A DNA stretch of 64,000 nt from assembly GCF_014648775.1 (NCBI RefSeq), contig NZ_BMRT01000008.1, positions 124,001 to 188,000 on the forward strand, given 5' to 3'. The position numbers were made by a program, and so were the translations under genes. How positions within the stretch are numbered: position 1 is the stretch's first letter; every line of letters starts with the position of its first letter. Positions 55,723 through 62,977 of the stretch are shown piece by piece. The notes beneath the pieces are model-generated. The model had not been told where the DNA came from and did not search any database. It was given only the letters and a program-made list of their open reading frames with translations. The stretch is from Streptomyces abikoensis. Its GTDB lineage: Bacteria > Actinomycetota > Actinomycetes > Streptomycetales > Streptomycetaceae.

Positions 55723-56895
55723 ATGATGTCTGGCAGACGTCCGCGCGCCGCGTGGCTCACGGCTCTCCTCCCCGCCGCCCTCGCGGCCGGCCTGCTCACC
55801 TCGGCGCCGGCGCACGCCGTCGTCGGCGACCCGGTCGCCGACGGCGCCTACGCGTTCACCGCGAAGGTGGACATCGGCGACGGCAAGCGGAGCTGCTCGG
55901 GCGCGCTGGTGGACCAGCGCTGGGTGATGACCGCGGCGGGCTGCTTCGCCGACGGCGCCACCAAGCCCACCGCCGGGGCGCCGAAGCTCAAGACCACGGT
56001 GACCGTCGGCCGTACCGACCTCGGCACCGACAAGGGCCGCACGGTGGCGGTCACCGAGCTGCTCACCCGCGACGACCGCGACGTCGTCCTGGCCAAGCTC
56101 GCCGAGCCCGTCACCGACGTCGCCCCGATCGCCATCGGCGCGACCGCGCCCGCCCAGGGCGAGGCGCTGCGCGTCACCGGTTACGGCCGGACGAAGGACG
56201 AGTGGGTGCCCTCCCGGCTCCACTCGGCCGCCTTCACCGTCGCGTCGGTCCAGGGCACCACGATCGGCCTCGCCGCCAAGGCCCCGGCCGACGCGAGCGT
56301 CTGCAAGGGCGACAGCGGCGGCCCGGCGTTCCGGGAGAAGGACGGCCGCGCCGAGCTGACGGCCATCAGCACCGCCTCCTGGCAGACCGGCTGCCTCGGC
56401 TCCACCGAGACCCGCAAGGGCGTCACCGAGACCCGCGTGGACGACCTCGGCCCGTGGGTCCGGCAGGCCCGGCTGAAGACCGCGTCCCTGATGAACGACT
56501 TCAGCAAGCGCTGCCTGGTGGTGTCCTGGCGGACGCCGGACAACGGCGCCCCGGCCACGCAGTACGACTGCAACCCCGCCTACGGCGACCAGGTGTGGGA
56601 GCTGGAGTCCGTCGCGACCGGCGGCTACCAGATCCGCAACTCGCTCAGCAAGCGCTGCCTCGTCGTCTACGCCAACGGCCAGGACAACGGCTCCCCCGCC
56701 GCCCAGCACGACTGCAACTCCGCCTGGTCCGACCAGGTGTGGGACCTCGTGCCGGTCGCGAGCGGCGGTTACCAGATCCGCAACACCTACAGCAAGCGCT
56801 GCCTGGTCGTCTACGCCAACGGCCAGGACAACGGCTCCCCGGCCGCCCAGCACGACTGCAACCCGGCCTGGTCCGACCAGATCTGGAAGATCTGA
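55723..56895 (+). CDS. Secreted S1-family protease homologue with lectin repeats, catalytic His replaced
   Basis: A 390-residue secreted protein with a Sec signal (PRAAWLTALLPAALAAGLLT, cleavage after APAHA). The chymotrypsin-like domain (~35-245) keeps the nucleophile S198 in CKGDSGGPAF and an Asp in DDRDVVLAKL (D120), but the TAAHC motif reads TAAGC (G73), so the catalytic His is absent and peptidase activity is unlikely. The C-terminus has three ~46-residue ricin/beta-trefoil-type repeats (SKRCLVVYANGQDNGSPAAQ, each ending in a QVW/QIW motif); repeats 2 and 3 are nearly identical in DNA. It may act as a carbohydrate-binding pseudoprotease. ATG 55723 is preceded by AAGGAC. A terminator follows. 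Confidence 0.88.
   Translation: MMSGRRPRAAWLTALLPAALAAGLLTSAPAHAVVGDPVADGAYAFTAKVDIGDGKRSCSGALVDQRWVMTAAGCFADGATKPTAGAPKLKTTVTVGRTDLGTDKGRTVAVTELLTRDDRDVVLAKLAEPVTDVAPIAIGATAPAQGEALRVTGYGRTKDEWVPSRLHSAAFTVASVQGTTIGLAAKAPADASVCKGDSGGPAFREKDGRAELTAISTASWQTGCLGSTETRKGVTETRVDDLGPWVRQARLKTASLMNDFSKRCLVVSWRTPDNGAPATQYDCNPAYGDQVWELESVATGGYQIRNSLSKRCLVVYANGQDNGSPAAQHDCNSAWSDQVWDLVPVASGGYQIRNTYSKRCLVVYANGQDNGSPAAQHDCNPAWSDQIWKI
56640..56890 (+). repeat. Near-identical lectin-repeat coding units
   Basis: Two adjacent ~138-bp units (roughly 56625-56760 and 56763-56890) are almost identical in DNA, sharing runs such as AAGCGCTGCCT followed by CGTCTACGCCAACGGCCAGG. They encode lectin repeats 2 and 3 of the pseudoprotease and point to recent duplication or conversion. 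Confidence 0.75.
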
Positions 56896-56911
56896 CCCAC
56901 GAACGGGTGAC

Positions 56912-56941
56912 GAGCGGGGGCGCCTTCGGGCGTCCCCGCTC
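56912..56941 (+). terminator. TTCG-tetraloop terminator
   Basis: GAGCGGGGGCGCC-TTCG-GGCGTCCCCGCTC (one mismatch) followed by GGCTTT, 16 bp after the lectin-protease stop and just before the converging MBL gene stop. Confidence 0.85.
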
Positions 56942-56955
56942 GGCTTTGAGCCGTG

Positions 56956-57681
56956 CTACGCCGTCAGCTTGTCGGCCACGGCCTTCAGGGCCTCCCCCGC
57001 ACCGCCCACGATCGGCGTGCCATGGCCGAAACAGGCCGTTCGAACTCCCAGCGTCGACTGACGGCGGAAGGAGGCGACGGCCCGCGGCCGGTCGACGTTG
57101 AAGACGCCCATCATCAGCTGCCCCACGTTGGCGATGGTGTCACCCGTGAACAGCACCCCGGAGCGCGTCAGGTGCAGGGCCGTGCTGCCTTCCGTGTGAC
57201 CCGGCACCGGCACGACCCGGACCTCCTCGCCCCAGTCCAGGACGTCCCCCTCCCCCAGCTCCCGGTCCACCCGGCACGGCCGCGGCGCCGGCACGCCCAC
57301 GAGGCCCTCCTGCACGGACTCGAACAGCGGTATCTCCCACTCCTCGAACACCGGCGGCGGCTCCGGCACCTCGCCCCGGATCACGGCCGCGTCCCCCGCG
57401 CCCGCCAGCACCCTCGCCCCCGTGGCCTCGGCCAGCTCGGCCGCCGAGCCCATGTGGTCCAGGTGGGAGTGGGTCAGCACGATGTCCCGGACGTCCTGCG
57501 GGCGGGCGCCCAGCTTCGCCAGCTCGTCCAGCACGCGCTCCGCGTGCCCCGGCAGCCCCGTGTCCACCAGCGCCCAGCCCTCCGCGCCCGGCAGGCGCAC
57601 CGCGTACGCCTGGCCCACGGTGAACGTCATCATCCAGATATCGGGGGTCACTTGAGAGGTTTCGATCTTCGTCTCCGTCAT
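56956..57681 (-). CDS. MBL-fold metallo-hydrolase
   Basis: A 241-residue metallo-beta-lactamase-superfamily hydrolase with the metal motif LTHSHLDHMGSA (HxHxDH), a later PVPGHTEGS (His), VLFTGDTIANVG (bridging Asp) and CFGHGTPI (final His). The substrate is unknown; glyoxalase II-like or lactonase-like activities are possible. No signal peptide. The start ATG is at 57679-57681. It lies 82 bp from the histidine kinase gene on the same strand and converges with the pseudoprotease gene. Confidence 0.92.
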   Translation of the reverse strand: MTETKIETSQVTPDIWMMTFTVGQAYAVRLPGAEGWALVDTGLPGHAERVLDELAKLGARPQDVRDIVLTHSHLDHMGSAAELAEATGARVLAGAGDAAVIRGEVPEPPPVFEEWEIPLFESVQEGLVGVPAPRPCRVDRELGEGDVLDWGEEVRVVPVPGHTEGSTALHLTRSGVLFTGDTIANVGQLMMGVFNVDRPRAVASFRRQSTLGVRTACFGHGTPIVGGAGEALKAVADKLTA

Positions 57682-57763
57682 ACGGTCACGCTAGGCGCGC
57701 GCCACGCGAAGGCCCCAGCCTTTGCGCCGTCGGCGGATTGAGCCCCCGGCGAACGCACGAACG

Positions 57764-58939
57764 TCACGCCTGCCCGGCCTGCCCGGCCCGCCCCGCCCGG
57801 TCCACCGGGAACAGCGCCGTCACCTGCCAGCCGCCCTCCGGCGCCGGACCGGCCTTCAGCGAGCCGCCCATCGCCTTGGCGCGCTCGGCCAGCCCGACGA
57901 GCCCGAAGCCGCCGCCCCGGGCCTTCTCCGGCAGTTGCGCGCCCCGCCCGCCGTCGTCCGCGATGCGCAGTTCGACGCCCGAGGGGACGCCGCGCACCCC
58001 GATCCGTACGGCCGTGGCGTCGGCGGCGTGCTTGCGGATGTTGGTGAGGGACTCGCGGACGACGCGGTGGACGCCCGCCGCGACCTCGCCCGGGATCCAG
58101 TTCTCCATGCCCCGCTCGATGTACAGGGCGACGGGCGGGCCCGTCCGGGCGAAGTCCTCGGTCAGGGCGCGGACCTCCGGCAGCCCGGCGACGGGCTCGG
58201 TCTCGGCCTCCCCCTCGCGCAGCACGCCGACCAGGCGGCGCATGGCGCCCAGCGCCTCGCCCGCCGACGTCTCGATGCGCTGGAAGGCGTCGGCCGCCGC
58301 GGGGCCCTCCAGGGCGGTGAAGCGGGCGGCCTGGGCCTGCACCGCGATGCCCGTGACGTGGTGGGCGACGAGGTCGTGGAGTTCGCGGGCGAGTTCGAGC
58401 CGTTCGGCGGTGCGGACGGCGGCCAGGTCGCGGACGCGCTGGCGGGCGTGGCCGCGCAGCAGCAGCGAGTAGGTGCCGACGACCACCAGCAGCAGGGAGA
58501 AGATCGCGGTGAACCACTGGGGGTTGAGGTCGCGCATGGGCGCGGCGACGATCGCGACGGCGAGCAGCGGCCCGAGGACGCCCGCGGCACGGGCGGTGGC
58601 GCGGCTGACGACGACGGTGAGCAGCACGAGCAGGGCGACGTCCTCGCCCATGCCCCAGACGATCCGGGGGTGCCGGCCGATCATCAGGACGGCGGAGGCG
58701 GTGAGGGAGACGGTGACCGCGACGCTCGCGCGGACGGTCAGCGGGATCCAGCCGTAGGGGACGGCGCAGAGGCAGACGAGGACGCCGGAGGCGAGGACGA
58801 CGGCGTGCGGGGTGCTCGGCTGGCTGGCCAGCCTGCTGCCCTCGAAGGCGACGAGGCCGAGCAGGACCGTCCCCAGGGCGGCCTTGGCGACTGTGGCCCG
58901 CCGGGGGTACCGGACGGCCCATCCGGCCCATCTGCTCAT
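57764..58939 (-). CDS. NarL-type sensor histidine kinase
   Basis: A 391-residue membrane kinase with several N-terminal membrane helices (KAALGTVLLGLVAFEGS, VVLASGVLVCLCAVPYG, DVALLVLLTVVVSRATA and others), a HisKA_3 dimerisation domain (RTAERLELARELHDLVAHHV, phospho-acceptor H188) and an HATPase_c domain (RVVRESLTNIRKHAADATAV, IADDGGRGA, GGFGLVGLAERAKAMGG). There is no large extracellular sensor domain, so it may sense within the membrane. It overlaps the response-regulator stop by 4 bp (ATGA at 58936-58939), so the two are translationally coupled. The C-terminal AGRAGQAGQA tail is low-complexity. Confidence 0.94.
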   Translation of the reverse strand: MSRWAGWAVRYPRRATVAKAALGTVLLGLVAFEGSRLASQPSTPHAVVLASGVLVCLCAVPYGWIPLTVRASVAVTVSLTASAVLMIGRHPRIVWGMGEDVALLVLLTVVVSRATARAAGVLGPLLAVAIVAAPMRDLNPQWFTAIFSLLLVVVGTYSLLLRGHARQRVRDLAAVRTAERLELARELHDLVAHHVTGIAVQAQAARFTALEGPAAADAFQRIETSAGEALGAMRRLVGVLREGEAETEPVAGLPEVRALTEDFARTGPPVALYIERGMENWIPGEVAAGVHRVVRESLTNIRKHAADATAVRIGVRGVPSGVELRIADDGGRGAQLPEKARGGGFGLVGLAERAKAMGGSLKAGPAPEGGWQVTALFPVDRAGRAGQAGQA

Positions 58940-59619
58940 GTGCCGCCCGTGGCCAGCCCGCTCTCCCAGGCCCAGGCGGCGATCTCGACGCGGTTCCTGG
59001 CGTCGAGCTTGAGCTGCACGTTGGCCAGGTGGGTCTTGACCGTGGACAGGGAGACGAACAGTTCGGCGGCGATCTCGGCGTTGGTGGCGCCGCGGGCGAG
59101 GCAGCGCACGACGTCGGCCTCGCGGTCGGTGAGGGGTTCGGAGGGCCGCCGGGCTGTGGAGGGTGTGCCCGTGCCGCCGGGGGCCATGTCGCGCAGCAGC
59201 CGGACGGTGATCGCCGGGGAGATCAGGGAGTCGCCCACGGCGGCGGCGTGGACGGCCTCGACGAGCATGGCGGGGCTGGCGTCCTTCAGCAGGAAGCCGG
59301 AGGCGCCGTTGCGCAGCGCGGTGTGGACGTATTCGTCGAGGTCGAAGGTGGTGACGATGACGATGCGGGGGCGCTGCGCGCGGTCGGGGTGCCCGGCGGC
59401 GCGCGCGGACAGCCGGCGGGTGACCTCCAGCCCGTCCACTTTGGGCATGCGGATGTCGAGGAGGAGGACGTCGGGGTCGTGCTCCTCGACGGCCGCCAGG
59501 GCGGCCTCGCCGTCGACGACGTCGGCGACGACCTCGATGTCGGGCTGGCTCTCCAGGATCATCCGGAACCCGGTGCGGACCATCTCCTGGTCGTCCGCGA
59601 TGACCACGCTGGTCGACAT
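58936..59619 (-). CDS. NarL/LuxR-type response regulator
   Basis: A 227-residue response regulator paired with the downstream kinase. Receiver domain: SVVIADDQEMVRTGFRMILE, phospho-acceptor D55 in VLLLDIRMPKVDG, switch residue in VIVTTFDLDEYV and the FLLKDASP Lys. Output: LuxR helix-turn-helix (PLTDREADVVRCLARGATNA, EIAAELFVSLSTVKTHLANV). The start ATG at 59617-59619 (MSTSVVIAD) is preceded by GAGGG; the in-frame upstream ATG at 59658 fits homologues less well. Targets are unknown; the neighbouring surface protein or MBL gene are candidates by position only. Confidence 0.95.
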   Translation of the reverse strand: MSTSVVIADDQEMVRTGFRMILESQPDIEVVADVVDGEAALAAVEEHDPDVLLLDIRMPKVDGLEVTRRLSARAAGHPDRAQRPRIVIVTTFDLDEYVHTALRNGASGFLLKDASPAMLVEAVHAAAVGDSLISPAITVRLLRDMAPGGTGTPSTARRPSEPLTDREADVVRCLARGATNAEIAAELFVSLSTVKTHLANVQLKLDARNRVEIAAWAWESGLATGGT

Positions 59620-59794
59620 ACTGTGCCCTCGCTCCTCGGAAGCCTCGGAAGAAGCCATGGCGCCGTCGCCACGGGTGTCGCTCGGGGAGCCGTGGCCGCG
59701 CTGCCGGGTCCCTCCATGTCACCGGGGGTGCGGGGGCGCCGCAACCGCAGCGCCTCCGGCCCGGCCGGCGGGTGTCCGTATCGACGCGGTCCGG

Positions 59795-60637
59795 TCAGTC
59801 GGCGCTGCGGCCGTTGCGGCGCAGCGCGACGCGGACGCCGTAGGCGCCGCCGGCGGCCAGCAGGGCGATGCCGCCGACGATCACGGGGGTGCCGACCTCG
59901 CCGGCGTCGTGGCTGGCCTTGATGACCTGGCCGGCCTCGACGACGCGCTTGACGGGGTTGCCGGAGGTGTCGTGGGGCGGCTTGGCGTGTGCCCGGCCCT
60001 TGACGTGGACGTCGCGGGAGGACTGGGAGGACTGTGAGGTCTTGGCCCGGGCGTCGCCGGGGTGGGCGGCGTGGGTGGTGTGCCCGGCGGCGGGGGCCTT
60101 GCGGTAGTCCTTGATCGTGTCGCCGGTGGCGGCGAGGCGGTCGAGGTCGGTGCCGTCGAGGGTGTGGCGCAGGGAGCCGGAGGCGAAGTCGTAGTAGTTG
60201 GGCAGCCGGCTGCCCTCCAGCTGGGCGCGCAGGGTGGGGTGGGTGGTGTCGGCGCCGATGATCCGCAGGTGGATCCGGTCGAGCTCGGCCGAGGGGCGGC
60301 TCGCGTCGATGGTGTGGCGCTGTCCGCCGTGGGTGACGGTGACGCTGGCGGGGCCGTCGCCGGAGGTCAGCCGGGCCCGGCTGCCGTCGGGGAGGAGCAC
60401 CTGGCGGACGGTGGCGCCGGGGCGGCCCGGGCGGGTGTCGTGGTCGGCGCGGCCGGGCGTGCCGGCGGCGGGGGGCGCGGGTACGGGTGCCACGGCGGGG
60501 GCGGCGTCGGCGGGCTTGCCCACGACGATGACGTCGCCGTCCCGGTCCGCCGCGACGGCGGTCGCCGCCGGGTACGCCACGGCCGCGACGGCGGCGGCGA
60601 GGACGGTGGCGGCGGCGAGGCGGGACTTGACGGACAC
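59795..60637 (-). CDS. Secreted, C-terminally membrane-anchored protein of unknown function
   Basis: A 280-residue protein with a Sec signal (SRLAAATVLAAAVAAVAYPA), a Pro/Ala-rich stretch, a small domain (VRQVLLPDGSRARLTSGDG, RIHLRIIGADTTHPTLRAQL), a Ser/Lys/His-rich spacer and a C-terminal membrane helix (GTPVIVGGIALLAAGGAYGV) followed by a basic RVALRRNGRSAD tail. The tail resembles sortase-type sorting signals but has no LPxTG/LAxTG motif, so simple membrane anchoring is more likely. The start is the GTG at 60635-60637, with GGAAAGG upstream; an ATG 15 bp earlier lacks a site. No family recognised. Confidence 0.68.
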   Translation of the reverse strand: MSVKSRLAAATVLAAAVAAVAYPAATAVAADRDGDVIVVGKPADAAPAVAPVPAPPAAGTPGRADHDTRPGRPGATVRQVLLPDGSRARLTSGDGPASVTVTHGGQRHTIDASRPSAELDRIHLRIIGADTTHPTLRAQLEGSRLPNYYDFASGSLRHTLDGTDLDRLAATGDTIKDYRKAPAAGHTTHAAHPGDARAKTSQSSQSSRDVHVKGRAHAKPPHDTSGNPVKRVVEAGQVIKASHDAGEVGTPVIVGGIALLAAGGAYGVRVALRRNGRSAD

Positions 60638-60652
60638 GGGGTGCCTTTCCAT

Positions 60653-61043
60653 GGCGGGCGGCTCGGTCGGCCGCCGGTGCCCGGCGGCCGCGTCCCTACG
60701 TTACGGACGTTTATCCGCCCCACACCTCGACTGTCCGACCATTCTCGTCTCGGCCGAAAGGATGACGGGGACCCTCCCGTGTCATCCCGAAGTGCGGCTC
60801 GGCGGGGTCGGGGGCGCCCGCCGGAACCCGCGCCGGCGCTGGTCCGTCCGGGTGCGGAGGGCCGCGCGTACGGGTGAGGACCGCGCGGTACCGGCCGGGT
60901 GGGACGGTCGGGGCGCGGTTCGCGTGGTACGGGCCGGGCGCGCGGTGCGGGCACCGGTGCGCCGGGGGCCCGGCCGGTCGGCGGACCGGGCCGCCGGGCC
61001 GGGCACCCGGCCGACCGCCCGGCCCGCCCGTTCAGTCGGCCGT
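60653..61043. other. GC-rich intergenic region
   Basis: About 390 bp between the trypsin gene stop and the surface-protein gene. It should hold the surface-protein promoter. A hairpin-like GATGACGGGG...CCCGTGTCATC (60761-60786) is visible, and the left part near the trypsin stop is a G/C homopolymer-rich palindromic stretch. No credible gene. Confidence 0.55.
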
Positions 61044-61829
61044 TCAGCCGCCGAGGCTCGCGGCGGCGGAGGCGATGTCCGGGGCGAAGGTGCTCACCTC
61101 GGTGTAGACGCCGGGGTAGCCGGGGCGGGCGCAGCCGTTGCCCCAGCTGACGATGCCGACCTGGATCCAGGCGCCGCCGTCGTCCTTGCGGAACATGGGG
61201 CCGCCGGAGTCGCCCTGGCAGGTGTCCACGCCGCCGGTGTCCATGAAGCCGGCGCAGATCTCCTCGCCGAGGGTGAGGCTGTCGCCGTAGGCGCCCTGGC
61301 AGGTGCCGTCGTCGACGTAGGGCACGTCGGCCTTGAGCAGGAAGCGCTGCTGGCTGCCGCCCTCGCGGTCGGCGCCCCAGCCGGCGACGGTGAAGGTGCC
61401 CTGGTTGTAGGCGGTGGTGCCGGCGATCTTGAGGGTGGGCAGGTCGAGGGGCTTGGCGAGTTTGATCAGTGCCCAGTCCTTGCCCTTGCCGTTGTAGCCG
61501 GGGGCCTGGAGGACCTGGGTGGACTTGACCTTGACGGCCTGGGAGGACTGCAGGTCGACGACGCCCGAGGTGGCGGTGATCGAGGTGTTGGCGCCGCTGC
61601 CGCTGACGCAGTGGGCCGCGGTGAGGACGATCTGGCGGGTGTAGAGGGCGCCGCCGCAGCCCATGGACAGCCGCACCATCCACGGGAACTCGCCCTGCGC
61701 GGCGCGGACGCCGCCGACGACGCCGGGGCCGGGATCCGCCTGGGCGGTGCCGGGCTGGAGGCTGAGCGCGGCGAGGGCGACCGCGCCGGCGGCCGTGCAT
61801 CTCCTGAGCGTCTTGAGGTGGTTGCGCAA
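61044..61829 (-). CDS. Secreted trypsin-like serine protease
   Basis: A 261-residue S1A protease. Sec signal (CTAAGAVALAALSLQPGTA) and a short propeptide precede the mature N-terminus at VVGGVRAAQGEFPWMV. The triad is intact: H73 in VLTAAHCVSG, D118 in GKDWALIKLAKP and S208 in DTCQGDSGGPMF. D202, six residues before the Ser, marks trypsin specificity for Lys/Arg. Cys spacing supports three disulfides. It resembles S. griseus trypsin. The start ATG is at 61827-61829 with GAAAGGAAG upstream. It contrasts with the His-less protease homologue at 55723. Confidence 0.95.
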   Translation of the reverse strand: MRNHLKTLRRCTAAGAVALAALSLQPGTAQADPGPGVVGGVRAAQGEFPWMVRLSMGCGGALYTRQIVLTAAHCVSGSGANTSITATSGVVDLQSSQAVKVKSTQVLQAPGYNGKGKDWALIKLAKPLDLPTLKIAGTTAYNQGTFTVAGWGADREGGSQQRFLLKADVPYVDDGTCQGAYGDSLTLGEEICAGFMDTGGVDTCQGDSGGPMFRKDDGGAWIQVGIVSWGNGCARPGYPGVYTEVSTFAPDIASAAASLGG

Positions 61830-62067
61830 CGCTCTTCCTTTCGTGGGAGGTTGTGCGCATCGCGCGGATGAGCGGGCCGGGGGGCGGTGGGGTGCCGGGC
61901 CCGTCGGGTCCGGACGACCCTCCCTGGCCTTGTTGGGCTCATGACAATGCGCGTTGCGATTATCGGGCCGGGGGACGGCTGCGACCTAGCCGCCTTTTCG
62001 GACAGTCGAGGCCCCGGTTCCGCCCCTACAGTGGAAGGGCAGTGCCAACCTCAGGGGGTGGTCACGC

Positions 62068-62943
62068 GTGGGCTCGGACGGCATCGCGATCCAGCACGGA
62101 TTCCCGCACGCCGAGACCGTGCGCTCGGCGATCACGGCGCTCTACCGGCGGCTCTCCTACGACGGCGTCCACGCCTTCGCCGCCAGCGTCCTCCCGGTGG
62201 ACGTGGCCTTCGCCGACGACGAGGACCCGTACCTCGGCGTGCAGCGGGTGGCCCGCGAGATGGTGCGGCACCTGCGGCTGCCGGACGCCCGGATGATCGT
62301 CAGCTTCCGCGACATGCGGCACGCCGGGAGCGTCGAGCTGGCGGCCGGGCCCGAGTACTTCATCGAGCTCAACTCCCGCTTCAAGGAGCACCGCAGGGAC
62401 ATCGGCGCCGCCCTCTCCCACGAGGTCACCCACGTCTATCTCCACCGGCTCGGCCTCGAGTTCCCCGGCACCCGGGACAACGAGATCCTCACCGACACCG
62501 TCGCCGCGTACCTGGGGGCGGGGTGGCTGCTGCTGGACGCGTACCGCGAGTCGTCGGCCGCCACGCAGAAGCTCGGCTACCTCACGCCGGAGGAGTTCGG
62601 GTACGTGCTGGCCAAACGGGCACTGGTCTTCGGCGAGGACCCCTCGCCGTGGTTCACCAGCCCGCAGGCGTACGAGGCGTACACCCGGGGGCGCGAGCGG
62701 GCCCGCCGCGACGAACGGCGGCCGCCACTGGCGGCGGCGGGGCGGCTGGGACGCCACCGGTACGCGCGGGACCGGCGCGCCCGGGCCGCCTCGGCGGAGG
62801 CGGGGTACGCCTTCGAGGGCGCGGAGCCCTCGAAGGTCGTCTTCGACTGCCCCACGTGCTGTCAGCGGATCCGGGTGCCGGTGCGGGGGCACGTGCGGGC
62901 GCGGTGCGGGTTGTGCCGTACGGAGCTGGAGTGCGACACATAG
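62068..62943 (+). CDS. HExxH zinc-protein with C-terminal zinc ribbon
   Basis: A 291-residue cytoplasmic protein. The central ALSHEVTHVYLHRLGLEF contains HExxH with a Glu/Asp-bearing helix downstream (NEILTDTVAAYLGAGWLLL), the layout of a gluzincin/zincin-type metalloprotease. The C-terminus carries a zinc ribbon of two knuckles (DCPTCCQRIRVPV ... RCGLCRTELEC). No signal peptide. The combination is unfamiliar; it might be an intracellular protease or anti-sigma-type sensor. The start GTG at 62068 follows CAGGGGGTGG. It diverges from the trypsin gene. Confidence 0.7.
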   Translation: MGSDGIAIQHGFPHAETVRSAITALYRRLSYDGVHAFAASVLPVDVAFADDEDPYLGVQRVAREMVRHLRLPDARMIVSFRDMRHAGSVELAAGPEYFIELNSRFKEHRRDIGAALSHEVTHVYLHRLGLEFPGTRDNEILTDTVAAYLGAGWLLLDAYRESSAATQKLGYLTPEEFGYVLAKRALVFGEDPSPWFTSPQAYEAYTRGRERARRDERRPPLAAAGRLGRHRYARDRRARAASAEAGYAFEGAEPSKVVFDCPTCCQRIRVPVRGHVRARCGLCRTELECDT

Positions 62944-62947
62944 GTTT

Positions 62948-62968
62948 TCCGGGGGCCGCGCCCCCGGA
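62948..62968. terminator. Hairpin between converging genes
   Basis: TCCGGGGG-CCGCG-CCCCCGGA, 8-bp stem, in the 34-bp gap between the zinc-protein stop and the GH113-like stop. A T-run (TTTT) precedes it on the plus strand. Confidence 0.7.
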
Positions 62969-62977
62969 CCCCCGCTG

